This document shows positions 1 to 12,979 of a stretch of 64,000 nucleotides of DNA, one piece after another. Numbering within the stretch: the stretch's first letter is position 1; every line of letters begins with the position of its first letter. Below the pieces are notes generated by a model. That model was not told the origin of the DNA and ran no database searches. It saw nothing but the letters and a program-made list of their open reading frames with translations. Source of the DNA: Trichuris trichiura. Lineage: Eukaryota > Nematoda > Enoplea > Trichinellida > Trichuridae. The stretch spans positions 186,001 to 250,000 of the forward strand of contig JBAJFE010000037.1 in the NCBI GenBank assembly GCA_037903355.1, given 5' to 3'. Both the position numbers and the translations under genes were made by a program.

Positions 1-2338
1 ATTCCATTTTGACGGCACTTCAAATTTAGTTTAGAGTCATGAACTTGCGCGAAGTTCCCATGTAGTAAGACCCACCAAAAATGGCGTACTTCTTTAGTGG
101 ATAACTTTTTCAACTTGGACTGGTGTTGAAGATGGAACGAAACGAGCTCTGAGAGTTTCATCATTTTTAATACCGTATATACGATAAGTGCTTTGAATCT
201 AGTCTCTTAGCCTCCCCATTGTTACACTGTTGCGCCCTTGCCTTAAGTCGAAGCGTAGGCATAAGACTAGCACTTTGGTTTGGTCGGCAAATTCGCCAAG
301 AAAGGGCAGAACGAAATGACCAGCATGCTTGCAGGACGGAACCTGCACTTCTTAAACGGTTAGGTGGCCACTAAGCGACAACATCGATGACTTTTATAAA
401 AAGAATGCGCTCTTCATCGGAATAGATTGTGAATATTTAAGCATACGATAGAAAAGGTAGTTTCATACTGATTTCAAGACGCGTGGACAAAGTTTTTTGA
501 AATTCTGAAGAAATTTGCATTATTTTTATTTACTGCATAGCGGTAGTTAGCACGCGAAATGGCCAATGTCCATATCGCGTCTAGGTTTCTTATCAGCGTT
601 TTGAAAATATTAAATCAAAGTTTGACAAATAATTAACTCGTATAGTCTGCATTAATAGACTGTGAGCTGTTTCGGGTTTAATTACGAAATCTTTTAGTTT
701 CGTGCTCTGCTCTTTCGACGAGATGAGTCATTCTTTGTTCACTGTAACTGCAGCGTATACGACCTACGACCAATTAGGTATCCCAGTTTGAAAATCGGCT
801 GTCACCTATGCCTGCAAGAGAGCAGCTAGGGTAAAGCAGTATGTATTCGCTTCAGTATTAGAAGCGAGAAGTCATGGAAGCTATAGGCGCGGTGCACGTT
901 GCAACCTGTACTGCAGTTTTTTGTTGCAGTAAAAATTGGAGCGCAAGTCTGAATTCAATGGGTGCACATGGTTGGCGGCACTTTATTTCTAGATAATCCA
1001 ACTTTGCAGCTTTTTTCAGCCTTATAACTTGATGCAGATCGCGAAGAGACGTAAACGTTTGCGTTATGCTGAAAATGCAATGCGTCAGCGCAGCGATCTT
1101 CATTAAAAAAGATTGGTTCTGTTAATAGTATCAAAAGTCGATCGTCGGCGTCATCATTAACTAATATTCACAGTAATGGCGGTTTATTAGTAGGGAGAAC
1201 ATAATAATGCGGTGTCGGGATTTTTCTGTACCTTCTGTATCCTCGACCCTTAGGTATAAAAGAGAGAGAAAGAGTTCTGAACTCCCTGTCAACGTCATGG
1301 CTGAAGGCTAGACCCAGAAGGTCTCGGAAAACCGGAATAGGACATTGCTTTCCCATACCACTAAACAGTTGCTACCATGAATCTTAGCAAAGAAAACATA
1401 TAGGTCCATTTAAAAAATTAAGTCTTCAGGACATCATCATGGTTTTTTCGCATGAAATTTCTGTCGATGAATTTCAGTTACTAATACCTTTCGAAGATGG
1501 TTAATAAGTAAACTCTGTTTTTTCAAGAAAGTTCATAGGTTGTAGAAGCGTTTTTCTGACAATAGCGAGTGCGCATTAATAAATGGTTTGCTGATCAATG
1601 ATGAGTACGGTGAGAATGCAAATAATCTATTGGAATTGAGCACATAACAAACACGATCGGTTGAGCAGTGCAATTTTTTCCGACATTCAATGCTCATAAT
1701 AACTACCAGAGCAAGAACGGCTTTATTCATCGTGGATGAATGAATTTGTATTAATTTTGTTTGTTCAGTTGGCTGACGCGTTTTGGTATAGAAGACGAGT
1801 ATCAATCGCTGCGTCGGTTTTGCGCTTTGTCTAGCAAATTAAATGCGTGAATGTGGACTCGTTGCAAAGTTTTGATTTTTGCCAACTTTTGTTAGGTTTT
1901 GATCGGTCATCGGCCTCATTGTCGACTGAAAAAGAGTGGAAAGTAGTGATATCAATTACCTTAAAAGGGAAAACAGAAGTATTGGAAAAATAGAACAAGT
2001 TCATTCTGGAAGTGTTGCTGTTTTAATTTGAGAATATCTGGTAGTATACATTTTAGTTTCTGAAAAATCTATATTATTCTGTTCTTTGGCTGCTGCGGCG
2101 CTTGTTATCACATACGTAGGCGTGAAGTTCATTTAGGTATTAAGTATATACCCTAAACGCTATGTGAAAATTCTCTTTCAATGTGATTCATTGCTGAGTT
2201 CTTTTGCTCACTCTCATCCTAAGCTGAACGCCTCTATGCTTAGGCGTAAATGTTACGCTTAGAAGTGCGCAATCATTCATTATGTTTCACTTTACTGTAA
2301 CTAAAAATAAATAGTTGACAAATGCATTCGTCAGAAAT
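1..2338. other. No supported gene (left flank)
   Basis: AT-rich sequence with only short open frames on both strands. I recognise no domain, repeat family or RNA gene. It lies downstream of the 3' end of the NUDT9-like gene, so part may be its 3' UTR. Confidence 0.5.
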
Positions 2339-3873
2339 TTATCCCGCTCCAATGGCTTGTAAGGTGACTGCTATGCCTGTTATGGTGACGGAGTGGGACA
2401 GCAGTTCGGATAGGATTCCGGCAAAACCAGAGATTCCTTGATTTTTTACTGTCCAAATTGCTCCGCGTATACCGCGTTTCATTTTTTCTTCCAACGTCAT
2501 TTTTGATCGCTCCACTAACGTGCTGATACTCTTTTCCACCATTCCTTCGCTGAACTTTTGCCAAACCAGTGTTCCGTTTGGGTTGCTAAATTCGAGATTT
2601 GCAAAATGTTCGCCATTTTCATCTCGAATTTCAATGATCATCAGTTCCGTCCACGCGTTGTCCGTGTTACGCTCGTCCGGAAAAAATCCTTTAAAGTGCT
2701 GCGCAAATGCAGCTGATCAGCCGTTGTTTCAATGATAAAGGTCAGCGAAAACTCCTACCACTGTTCTTTTCATCATTGCCGCTTCTATTATTTCTTCAGC
2801 CGTTTTTTCATGGTAGTTTTTGCATAGGTCTTTTTTGATAATATGACGCAGTTTCGGAGGTAAAGTTCCGTAATTCATTGGGCCCTTGACGAATTCCTGT
2901 TGAAATACGGTCTCGTCACTAAAATCGCATAGCAAACCAGTACGATTAGTTCAATGTTCAAACTTCCATAGTTTAAGAAAGTTACACTGCTTATTGCAAT
3001 AGAAGGATAAAATTTTCTCAGTTCCGTTTGTAGTCATGACATACGAAAAATGCTTATTTGTACAAAGACTGTCAGCTGAAGAGTTTAGGTTCGAAAATCT
3101 CGTACAAATTTGCGCGTATATGTACACTGAAAGTTTATCTGTTTGTGAAGAAGAAGAAGAAGAAGAAAAAGAATGAGGAAAAAACGGTTACCGCAGGAAA
3201 TGTTTTTATGTTGTCATTTGGGATCAGCACAGTTGACAATGTTTGCCCCCTATAAGTGCTCCGGTTTAAGGTGCTGTTGCTAAATTTGGGCGTTACTATT
3301 TCTTACTTTCTTATTACGACCATGACCAGGTGATTGGGACCCCATCGTTGCAGTGACCCTCTGCCTGCTATTCCAGTTCGTCCAAGCGGGTTTCGCGGGA
3401 AGCCTCGTTTTACTTTGTACTTCCTAACAACATACGAACTTCTGTCTACGCCGTTGTAAACGGCATTGAAGACCAAACCACTGCAATTGTTGATAACGCA
3501 TATTCTTGGCTCTCGCTTAAGCAGTGAACTAGTTCTCACCCAGGAAATGGCGGGTCGCAGCCGTCTTCATCGTTGTCGCATGGAGCGGTATACCTGGGCG
3601 GTTTATAGCCTTTATACCTCTGACCCCATGGAATATATTTTCTGTCAACGAAAATGCGCTCTATCTGAAGTACATGTTTCGGCAGCTTTAGAAAACGACG
3701 GTATAAAGAATACGTACTTTAGTTTCCGGATAAAATCGTTTGTACATTTGACATTGGGCTTCCGGGGAATAGAGTGCCTGCAATACTTTTGTAAACTGAA
3801 TAGTAATTAATTGTAGTCGAGATAAGTTTACGAGGAAAAGCAGCAAGGACAGACTTTTTGAATAATTGAACAT
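2339..3873 (-). CDS. NUDT9-like protein without a Nudix box (six exons, 346 aa)
   Basis: Family: NUDT9, the mitochondrial ADP-ribose pyrophosphatase also found as the TRPM2 C-terminal domain. Exons in coding order: 3873-3718, 3664-3540, 3480-3307, 3279-3192, 2896-2759, 2698-2339. All junctions keep phase; the total is 1041 nt. Family motifs in order are YPETK-IERIFV...YIPW, YKPPRYTAP, NGVDRSS, PRNPLGRTGIAGRGSLQRWGPNH and, near the C terminus, DERNTDNAW...EIRDENGEH and TLVWQKFSEGM. The length is close to human NUDT9 (about 350 aa). The N terminus (LSLLLFLVNL) could be a signal or targeting peptide. The segment where the family has its GGMVDPGE...REFGEE Nudix box reads TFPA joined to EFVKGPMNYG, with no catalytic REXXEE, so hydrolase activity is doubtful. 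The last ~70 residues do not resemble NUDT9 and end in a hydrophobic stretch (GISGFAGIL...VTITGIAVTL). Family assignment is firm; function is open. Confidence 0.8.
3148..3172 (+). repeat. (GAA)n short tandem repeat
   Basis: About eight imperfect GAA units in the 295-bp intron between exons 4 and 5 of the NUDT9-like gene. On the coding strand this is a CTT-rich tract upstream of the acceptor. Confidence 0.8.
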
Positions 3874-6702
3874 TTCTCAATGCATCGATGCTAACGTATT
3901 TAACTAAATAGTATAGCTAACAACGTCTTCTTGATTTCTGCTAACCTGGTTTCATTACGGCTGCTCATTGAAAATTAAATTTATATAGGTAATAACGCCA
4001 ACGCTATTGCCATGTCATGTTGGTAGGGTTCTTCAGTTCTTTGAATGATCAAATATTTGATTGACGATTACATTTCTTACGGCGATTCATTGTAGTCGGT
4101 TAAAATTTTATTTTTCGAGTGCGCATTGAGCAGCCCGATACGAAGCATTTAAAAGATCTGAATGCACAAGCTTTCATGCCGAAAGATTCGCTATTTGCTC
4201 AAAAGACATCTGGTTTCTTTGTTCGGCACTTTTTTGAGCTTAAAGTCGTAAATTGAAATCGCATTGTTGGTTCAAGATGCATATTTGTTCAATCGCCAAA
4301 CTGAACTTTTTGCGTTTGTTGTTCACTCTGTCCAACGGCGCATTCTTTTGACTTCTTTCTTCAACCAACAATGCATTGCCGCCAAGGCTGTAGACGCGCA
4401 TCTGTTTAAAATATTTTAATTTCTACAATTGAGAGCAGGTTGCTTTGCCGTTCAGACAGATTTGTTTAATTAATCTACCGGAACTCCTATGCTCCTTCCT
4501 CGCCAGTGTTGTAATAGAAAAAGAAAAAGCCGTTGCTTCTAAGATCCAATAGCGGTGACAATGAAAAACGTTACTACGGGCAGTTCTAAGTGAGAAAACT
4601 ATATTAAATCGTTACAAAACAACCATATATGCAACAACTACTGGCGCTTTTGTTGTAATTGTTTTCCCGCTTTTTTCATGTGTAACCTTTCGACGACGGT
4701 GATATGTTGCCCGTTGTCAGAAAGTTCAAGTATAGTAGCTTCAATTCCGCGTAAGCGGTTAAATAGCAACTGATTTTTAAATATGTAAATACATTTCAGC
4801 GTATAAATAATGTGCGTCCGAGAATTGACTCGTTCAGTGAAGTTTCTTGTCTCACTTTTCTCCTATCGTTTGAAGGCACCATGCTGTCATGACATTCAGT
4901 CAACTACGGATGTTCGTGATAAGTTTTAAGGTTTTCAATCACGTCACGTTTTAAAATGTTAAGTGGTTGTTTTTTTTGCTTCACGTATCCTGTTGTTGGG
5001 GAGTATGCGGTCTGAATTGGTAAACAGTTACTAAAGTTTCCTTTTGTACATTTTAAGAAATTACTCTCTCCGGAAGGGACCGTAACGTTTATTTGTGACG
5101 CAAAGTCGTCGTGTTTTATTAAGGACATGTCTTCAACTTGGACTATATTCTTCCATGACCGGTGCGGAAGATGGAAGAATTTTTTCTATCTGCTCGAAAT
5201 CGCGTTAGAAAACGAAGAACAGGAAGTAAGCTCTCATGGCACAAGCTGCGCGGTTCGCAAATGGCATTATTACAAGCTGGCGCTTATAACTACATGTTTA
5301 TAGTACACCAGAATTCAAACTTTTAAAAAGTAGGCATAATCTGATAAAAAAATATTTAGGCTTTGCACGGCAGAATGCTAATGTTAATGAACATCATTAT
5401 CCGCACAGCGTTAGTAAAATGTATGTTGACTTCATGTATTTAATATTTACGGAAAATTTACTAAGCGCTTATTGTACACTTACAAATTCAAAATCTTCTG
5501 ACCTTTCGGAGTTTAGCGCTCTCCATTTTCAACGATCACAGACGCGGGCTCCATGCATGGTGAGATTCGTGGTGCAAGGATAGGTCGGGTTTACTACTAC
5601 AAACTTCGCCAGCCTACCCGTCGGCTATGCAACTAACTTGACCTCTCCTTATACCACTAACCTCACAGCGCGTAGAGTCTGTATTTCTGATGGTTGAAAA
5701 CGAAGGGCGTCAGGATCCGAAGGCTCTGAAGATTTGGAATCTATGTGTTAGTATACAATAAACGTAATTATTAAGTATATATAAAATTTCAAAACACCTT
5801 TTCAAAGTCTTTGATTTTTAATACGTGTTGATAGTGAAATTCATTGTACCGTTTCGGTTAAGGTTATGTTTGATAATAAGTAGCGGTCGGTCGGGCGCAT
5901 GAAATTGATTTTTCTTAAGAGCGTCTTCACTCGGAAAACGCCATTTTAAATCCCTGGTTTTAGAGCGCTTCTTAGGACTACCCATCTCCTCTATCTCTGC
6001 ACGCAGCTGTGATAAGAGGGTGCCGTCTATCCTTGCATTTCTGCAGTCACTAGGATAGTCGTACATAGTTTTGTCCGTACAGAGTAATGAAAATATTACT
6101 TGTTTTTTAAAAAGTAATTTTCCAAGCTGCGTGTGCGGTAATGGGCCAGTTTTGCTTTATGCGAAAAAGAATTTTTTCAGGAATAGTCTTTTCCCGTGGT
6201 CCGCATGATGAGCCGGTAAGAAAGAGTAAAATTTTAAAATGTAAGAATTTTGTAGTATTTGTCTACGAAGCCGGACATCAGTTTGTAACTATAAACATTT
6301 TGTTTGGACAGCTCGTTGCTGGTTCGTTTTTTTTCCGCTTGGTTTATTAATGTTGAAACTTTTGCTTGTATCAATTCAGCTGCAACTGGTTAATGCGGTG
6401 TGCCGCAATTCCTTGACGAAGTGACGGGGTAGTTTGCTTGCTTAGGAAATTTTAATAATCGAAGGTACAGCGTGAGGGATGCTTACCTATCAATTGCAGA
6501 AAACGCCTACTTTCGACAGCTTTCTTTTAAAAGCTCTGCCAAGTCACCAATCCTTCTCTAAGCATTGGAAAACTGTTTGCTTGTACAATGCATTTCAATA
6601 AAAGATTTTGTAGAGACCTACTGGAAGTGTTAGTTTCCATTGAAGAGTGTGGCAATTCAGACGGGAAGTTTTCTATATGATTCTACAGTTTCCAGAACCA
6701 TT
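3874..6702. other. No supported gene (between NUDT9-like gene and SLC6 gene)
   Basis: Short open frames only, the longest about 95 codons and without recognisable motifs. The stretch holds the upstream region of the NUDT9-like gene and the 3' flank of the SLC6 gene; both are read leftward. Confidence 0.5.
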
Positions 6703-9493
6703 TTAGTTTCCAATCTTCGATTCTGATGCCACGCCTTCGTTGGCTCGAGCTGTTTCTTTATTTTTGCTTTGATGGCTTCCTGCGTACAAAATTTCCATTA
6801 AGCATTGTGATACGCTGAGATACTGTACCTTTGATCCGCTGGTTAAGATCAGCAGCACTTTAAAAAGCGCCCATATGACGGCGGGCAGGCATGCGCTGAA
6901 TGCCAATATCCAACCAATTACTTCTGCCCAAACCGGATAAACGTATTCGTCATACATTGTAACCGAGTATTGCAGAAAGTTGAACACCAAAACGGCCTGT
7001 AGCCTTAGCGTTACGCCGTAAAGAGTGACTTGGCTTTCTACTTACCGCTAGAGCTGCAGGCGTTATCGCCGTCCAGCAAATTGTGTAGAACTTTGTAACC
7101 GGATATCCAAGAAATTTCCATATTTTTGACGGGGGATCGCCAAGCATGAATTTGTAATCTTCAACGTAGTTTTTAATACCTGAAATTTATTTTCGTCAAT
7201 GGCAAAGGGTTAAAAAAGCGTGTATATATATCGTAGCGTTTTGTTTTTGCGCAATATGTGCGCAGGACATCGTAGCTATCAAGCTCGTACCGTAAATGTA
7301 AGATACAATGATGAGTTCAAGCAAGCATTGCATAAGCAGCGGCCATCCGCCAGCAAACGTATCCAGTAGATTAAGTATGTAGGCACCAGCCTAAGAACGT
7401 AATTAATCTGAAGTTTCACTCGCCTATAACAGTGGTTTACCTGTGTGCACATTAGTAGACCAATAAGGTAGGATGCAGCGCAGATTGATACAACAGTGCA
7501 CACCTTCCACTTGGCTTGTCTTAGCATTGGCCATTGATCCTTGCATGCCGTAATTACTACCTCGACTAGAACAATCTGTCGTGTTTGCAGGAGAACACTA
7601 TTAGAAATTTGCAGTTGCATTTGAACTTCTTTACCTGAGAATCAATACCCATTAGTATCACTGTAAAGAAGAATAGGCAGGACCATAGCGGGGCCAACGG
7701 AAGGCGGGTTAACGCGTAAGGATAAGTGACGAACAAAAGACCAGGTCCACTCGTAGCAATAACGTCAACTGTGGTGTCCAGCTCGCTGGCCATATAGCCA
7801 AGAATGCTGAATACGACGAAGCCGGAGAGAAGGCTGGTGAATATGTTTCCCAGCGTTATTACTATGGTATCCCTATAAGATAAAGTAGTCAAAGAACGCG
7901 TTCGTTCACTTGCTTGAGGTTGTATGCCTTGCTGGTTGAAAAATCCAACTTTTCCTTTGTCAGGCAGACATCTTAACAAGGGTCGTTGACTTTAGCAGTA
8001 ACAAATTAGAATTCAATTTTAACTGTTTATGGTTATTTTACACTTGCTCTGCGCTGCGATTTGCCTCAGATGAAAAGTTTTTCCAAATTCCCGTCTAATG
8101 GAAGCCTGCCTTTTATTTCGCTTGTCAACAGTTTTTACCGCATAAAATCAAATTTGTCGGCTATGTCAAAGGTAGCGCCGAGAAGTAACAAACACCTTCA
8201 AAAAGGTAAAGGCACAAATTGGTCTGATGAGTAGTACGGTTGTTTTACTATTGAAAATTTGTTTTTAGTTGGCATAATAGGCGAATATTTTGATGCAGAC
8301 AATGGGGAAACAGTTTGTCTTCTTAAGCGCGACATAGGAAAGATAAAAGATTTTTGATCACCAATGCAAAGGGCGGTTTATTCGTACAGTAAGCCATTTG
8401 GATGCTCAGGGAAGGACCCTTTGAGCATTTCAAAACTTGTAAGCTAATCACAAGTTGCCGCAGAAGCGACCTTCGTTACAGCAAGAAAATAAGGTTTCAT
8501 TTTAAAATTGTCTGCAGGCTGAGTTTAAGTTATTAGTTTATGTAAGCAGAGGTCAGATGGTTTTATAAAGTTTGGCCGTATAAAAATATTATTCTAAGGG
8601 AAAAGGAATGGGTCACTTTATTTTCTGAATACGATTTATGTATACTTCACTCAACGTATCCCAAAATTTCTTCCGCAATTGCTTGTTAGTCAGCTTCTCA
8701 GCTGAGCAGCGGTTGTCCACTGTTGAGTGAACGGATATGCAAGAGTTTTCTTTGAAATCGAAGATGAAAAACTTTCACCTGATTAATCGTTTTGCTCAAC
8801 TTCTGGTACTGTCCGTTCGTGGACATTTTAACAGACAGTGCCGGTGGCGTCATCTGTTAAGACTATAAACCTTGTAGGGGCAACCTTAGCGCCAAACGCT
8901 TGACGTCTGTAGTGCAGTCGACCAGCTGGGATCTTTTGAAATGAACTGCGAGTGGTAGCTCGCTTTCATTTGCAAAATTTCAGCTGTGACACCATCCGAG
9001 CTAGTTTTGCTATCGTTGTGAGAAGTTGAACAATTTTCCATTTTTAAAAAAGCAGAGTTGGCAACTTGCGCCTTTAAATATGTTGAGGAAGCTTAGATGA
9101 GCTCCTGCAAAGGTGACTGAACATGTTTGCAGAGCGAGCCTGTTCAATTTGACTTAATTTTTTTTGGTGCCTAGTAACCATGAGATGACGGAAAGAGAAT
9201 TAATCACGGTTCTTTTTTCGCGCTGATTAAATCGAGTGTACTCCTTACCGCAAAATGTTGTTGTTAAGGACGTTGTAACTGGAAAGTGTAGTGAGCCCAC
9301 CGGCGCCAACGCTCATGGAAAAGAACACTTGCACAGCCGCGTCGCCCCATACCTAAAAGCCAAATGTGAAGCAGAGAGATGTGTTTTTTGCTCTTGCGTA
9401 CCCTGGACGTTGACTTATCTATAGCAATTCATTTATTTCTTTCCTTCACGTTTCAAAGCTGCTTACGCGATGCCAACAACAACAATAATAATA

Positions 9494-9574
<81 letters not shown>

Positions 9575-11450
9575 GAAAACGGGGTGTTTTGTAACGGCCT
9601 GTATTTTCATGGTTGTAAGGTCTTCTACGGCTTTTCCCGTTTTTCGTTGTGCTGTTGTCTGTAATTAAACTAAAACAACTGCTCTACCAACGGATGGATG
9701 AGCCGTTATTAAGCCGTAGAAGACCTTACAACCAATCATCATAGTAATAATAATAATAGCATCAACAACCCTATTGGGTTGTTTACTGCAGGCGCTTTTT
9801 AAAGAACATTGCAATTACTTACGGCGGATTCCTTTAAACGATTGAAATCTGGAATGATAAAAAATTTGATGCCATCGATTGCGTTCGGTAGGGTGGCACC
9901 CCGAATTAGCAAGGCTAACAGTAGCACATAGGGTACCGTCGCCGTGAAGTATATAACCTAAAATGGAAAGCGGGAAGGGTAGCGACATCGTTTGACCGGC
10001 ACTGCGGTTGTACCTTTCCCATTGATTTCACACCTTTGATCAATATCGCGCAGACGAAAATCCACGCAAGCAGCAGGCATAATGCCAACTCCCAGCTTAG
10101 ACTGCCAAGGTGGTCAATGCCATCACCGAGATTCAACACTCGGCGACTAGTCGAAGAGGAGCATTTATCAAGGCAGCTCGCTTTAACTGCAACTTACTTG
10201 AAGTACTCTTGTACGGGGTTGGTCCTTGACGTAACGTTGGGAAGCAACGACCATCCTTGCTCCAATGCTTCGGATTGGTTCCAGCAATATCCCTTCCAGT
10301 AGGTTGTGTTAAAGCTGCTACAGATTTTTTCGAAATCTTTGTCGAAGCAATCTGTAATTGCAGCACTTCAGCAGGCTTGCATATTGCGTTGATACAAACT
10401 GCATACGTTGGTACATCTTAACCAAAGAAGTATGAAAATAAAGTGGACCACAGCACGCTGACAGAATAGTCAGAAATCATATTCGTGATCAACTGTCGAA
10501 ATAGTGCGTTGAAACTGAGACCGGCTTAGAGAGCACAAGGTCGTTCAGGTTTCATTTTTAAAATTTTAATATACTGCCATTATGTTACGCCAGGTTGGCA
10601 GTATGCTGATAAATATCATAAGCTCGCTAGTGAATCACGTATTATCACTGGGAATTATTGTGATCGAGGTGCTAAAATAGTTGAAACTAGGGCGGTTAGA
10701 AAAGGTAACTATAGGAATGGTGCTAGCATGACTTCGATAGAGCAACGAAAAGCGTTACGGAACAACTGCACTGTTGTCTTGTACCTTTAAAAAACGAGGT
10801 ATAGGAAACGTAAGCAGGATGCACTGTTTCAAAGGATTTCCTTAATGAAATTTATAAGGTCGACTTACTGTCAGTGTTCCACCAGTTATTGCACGTTTTC
10901 CAAGGTAGATCGCTAGTAAATGACGCGGCGAGGTAGTATACTGCCCAGGAAATGACTACATTATAATAAAGAGCCGTAAGAATGGAAGTCAAAATCATGA
11001 CATAGCCGAGGCCTTGAAGTACAGGGTTTGTCCGAAATACTTTTCCAGGCGGGCTATGCTGCTTACCAGAAAACAAGGGGCATAGGGCTTCGAACAACTG
11101 ATGGGATGCCAGGGAGGAATACTGACCCAATCCGAGTTCCAGAAAAGCCATTGGAACTCCTCCAATGACGATAACCAGGAGAAAGACCAAAAGGAAAGCG
11201 GCTGAAAATGAAATAGCGTTTCATGGAGGACTCATCTATTGCGATGATTTCAACAAGTACCTCCTCCGTTCCTTCCGCACAAGTAGGGAAAACGCCATAT
11301 GTTGCCAAGACCAACGGCGAACCCAAGGCACGAAAGCATGAACTCCGTTTTGGATGCCCACTTTTCCTTTTCCGTCACGCCGGTTGACGGTGGTGGTGGT
11401 GGCTTTTCCTCCATTTTCGCGCGCAGGCGTTCAGGGGTGCCAATGTTCAA
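6703..11450 (-). CDS. SLC6-family sodium/chloride-coupled transporter (11 exons, 649 aa)
   Basis: A plasma-membrane Na+-coupled symporter of the SLC6 (neurotransmitter/amino acid) family. Exons: 11450-11261, 11201-10869, 10351-10198, 10146-10014, 9957-9823, 9352-9249, 7872-7635, 7575-7441, 7390-7291, 7179-7046, 6996-6703; total 1950 nt in phase. TM1 is [26 protein letters not shown], followed by ELGLGQYSS (TM2), [15 protein letters not shown] (TM3), the EL2 W-x-C-N-W-N-T/C-F cysteine pair with NTTYW glycosylation sites, [27 protein letters not shown]...SSYN (TM6) and [13 protein letters not shown]1 has Gly where monoamine carriers have the substrate-binding Asp, so a GABA/glycine/betaine or amino-acid substrate is more likely; I cannot name it. 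The N terminus has a PPPPP run. The intron between exons 5 and 6 carries a retroelement fragment. Confidence 0.9.
9476..9571 (+). repeat. (TAA)n microsatellite
   Basis: About 30 units of AAT/TAA with early CAA and TAG interruptions, in an intron of the SLC6 gene. It directly abuts a Penelope-derived foldback fragment. Further short TAA units resume at about 9741-9760 on the other side. Confidence 0.95.
9571..9731. mobile_element. Foldback fragment related to the Penelope-like element ends
   Basis: Perfect 23-bp inverted repeats lie at 9611-9633 and 9709-9731 (GGTTGTAAGGTCTTCTACGG and complement), about 75 bp apart. The start (CTTGAAAACGGGGTGTTTT) and the block CTACCAACGGATGGATGAGC at about 9684-9703 match the foldback at 63603-63931 and, more loosely, the sequence beyond the hammerhead in the elements at 56.4 and 61.9 kb. 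It sits in the intron between SLC6 exons 5 and 6 and is flanked by TAA repeats on both sides. Confidence 0.75.
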
Positions 11451-12979
11451 CTCTCTTGCGTCCTCTGTTGGACTCCCTTTACGCGCCCTGATGGGCTATC
11501 TAGCTGCTGGTGGACTGTTTTGTTTCGCCGAACGATTGCGTCGGCTAAGCGGCATTTTTTATACGTCATCGCAGATTTATGTTTGCCTTTCGCTGGTAGT
11601 TCTGTCACGTGCGCTTAATTACTCATGAACAGTATGCTTTATATTGTTCCATTTAGCACAATTCCAGTAAGGCCAACCAGTTTTCTTATATCGGTTTACC
11701 ATAGCAGGGCATAGAAACATGCTGCTTGCGTAAAAGGAAGTAGTTCGTTTAAAACTGATAATTTCATGTATTGATACAATTTGAAACATTTTTGCCGTGG
11801 TCGCAGAAGCAAGTTTTATTCTTCTCTCCGTTGATACAGTGCTGTGGTTGTGGGGTTTGTCATGTGTTAACGTTATACGCGCCTAATTTTTCTTTACCCA
11901 GTGAGGCCAGTCTTAAATTGGCCCCTCAGAATAAGCATTCGGTCATCTCCGCTGGTGAAAACCTAGCCTACGCAGCAACCGGAATGAGTGACTGTTGAAA
12001 CAATGTTAGCCAGGCCTCGTTGACAGTAGGTTCGCCATCAGCGACGCGACTATCAGTGCTACACAGTTTGTTGCGCGTTTATTAAACTCATAAGATTATC
12101 ACGTTAAAAATTCTATTTTGTCCTCTGCAAAGTTTAGTCAACCTCATTTCGCTGCTATAATCAAAAACCATCAAGCGAACTGTCTGCTCATGTTGTCTAC
12201 ATTTATTGGTACCATAATAAAGAAGCGCGTGAATTCCTGGACAGCCTATCTAAATTGGCACTATGTGCCGTCGTAGTCGCTTAGCTGTAGCTTTGTTTCC
12301 AGCGGGAATAGATAAGTTCGTTTGCAGCGTCACTTTTCGTGCCAACAGCAAACGCGAAAAGGTGCAGCCATCTCGCGAAGCCGTGTCGTTCCTACGGTCA
12401 CGTTCAATGTGATGTTCGTGTTTACCTTTTGCTCGCAACTTGAACGAGACATACGATTAGGTGAACTTTCATCGTGGGGAAGGAACGAAGATGCCATCCA
12501 TGTTGCTGATAAGAACAAGACGAAAGTTCACCTTCAACAGGGGAGTTCGTACGACCTTTTAAACTTAGGATGCTCAAGTTCCAATGGATTAGTGCCGCCT
12601 GCATTGGCACACTGGTGGTTACATCAATTTAGCAAGAAGACTTGAGCAAATGCAGCGGAACCTCCAAAGTTAACCACATCCCTTAGTTGACCGAAATTTC
12701 AAACGTTGGTTAATCAGCACGTAAATAAGCGCAAGGGCAACCTCTATACGTTGACCATACGTGGGAAATTGAACGTTTTAACCGTGACGTCGTATATCGA
12801 CCCAATGCTGGTTTGCTCTCTATAAGTTGACCATTTCAGTTTGCTATGTGTGAATTGCTAATAGCAATTAACCGTCAGTGCCTGAATGTGCTATCCATCA
12901 CTCAACATAGCAAAGTTTTTCATTACCGTGTGTTGGAGATCCCTGAAGTGAGAACCGGTTCCGTCGCCTTTACGATGCT
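11451..12979. other. No supported gene (SLC6 upstream region)
   Basis: Upstream of the SLC6 start codon. It should contain that gene's promoter, but I see no diagnostic core element. Overlapping open frames of 60-110 codons on both strands at 12.25-12.65 kb match nothing I know. The sequence from about 12.67 kb contains short GTTGACC-type blocks similar to the right end of the adjacent transposon and may be its left end. Confidence 0.4.

Noticed and set aside
5540..5690. Possible tRNA-like stretch
   Set aside because: I could not fold it into a cloverleaf with a T-loop consensus.
9379..9664. Poly-Asn and poly-Ile open frames over the TAA repeat
   Set aside because: They are translations of a microsatellite inside an SLC6 intron, not genes.
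12250..12645. Overlapping frames of 60-107 codons on both strands
   Set aside because: No motif, and mutually overlapping; likely chance frames near a decayed transposon.
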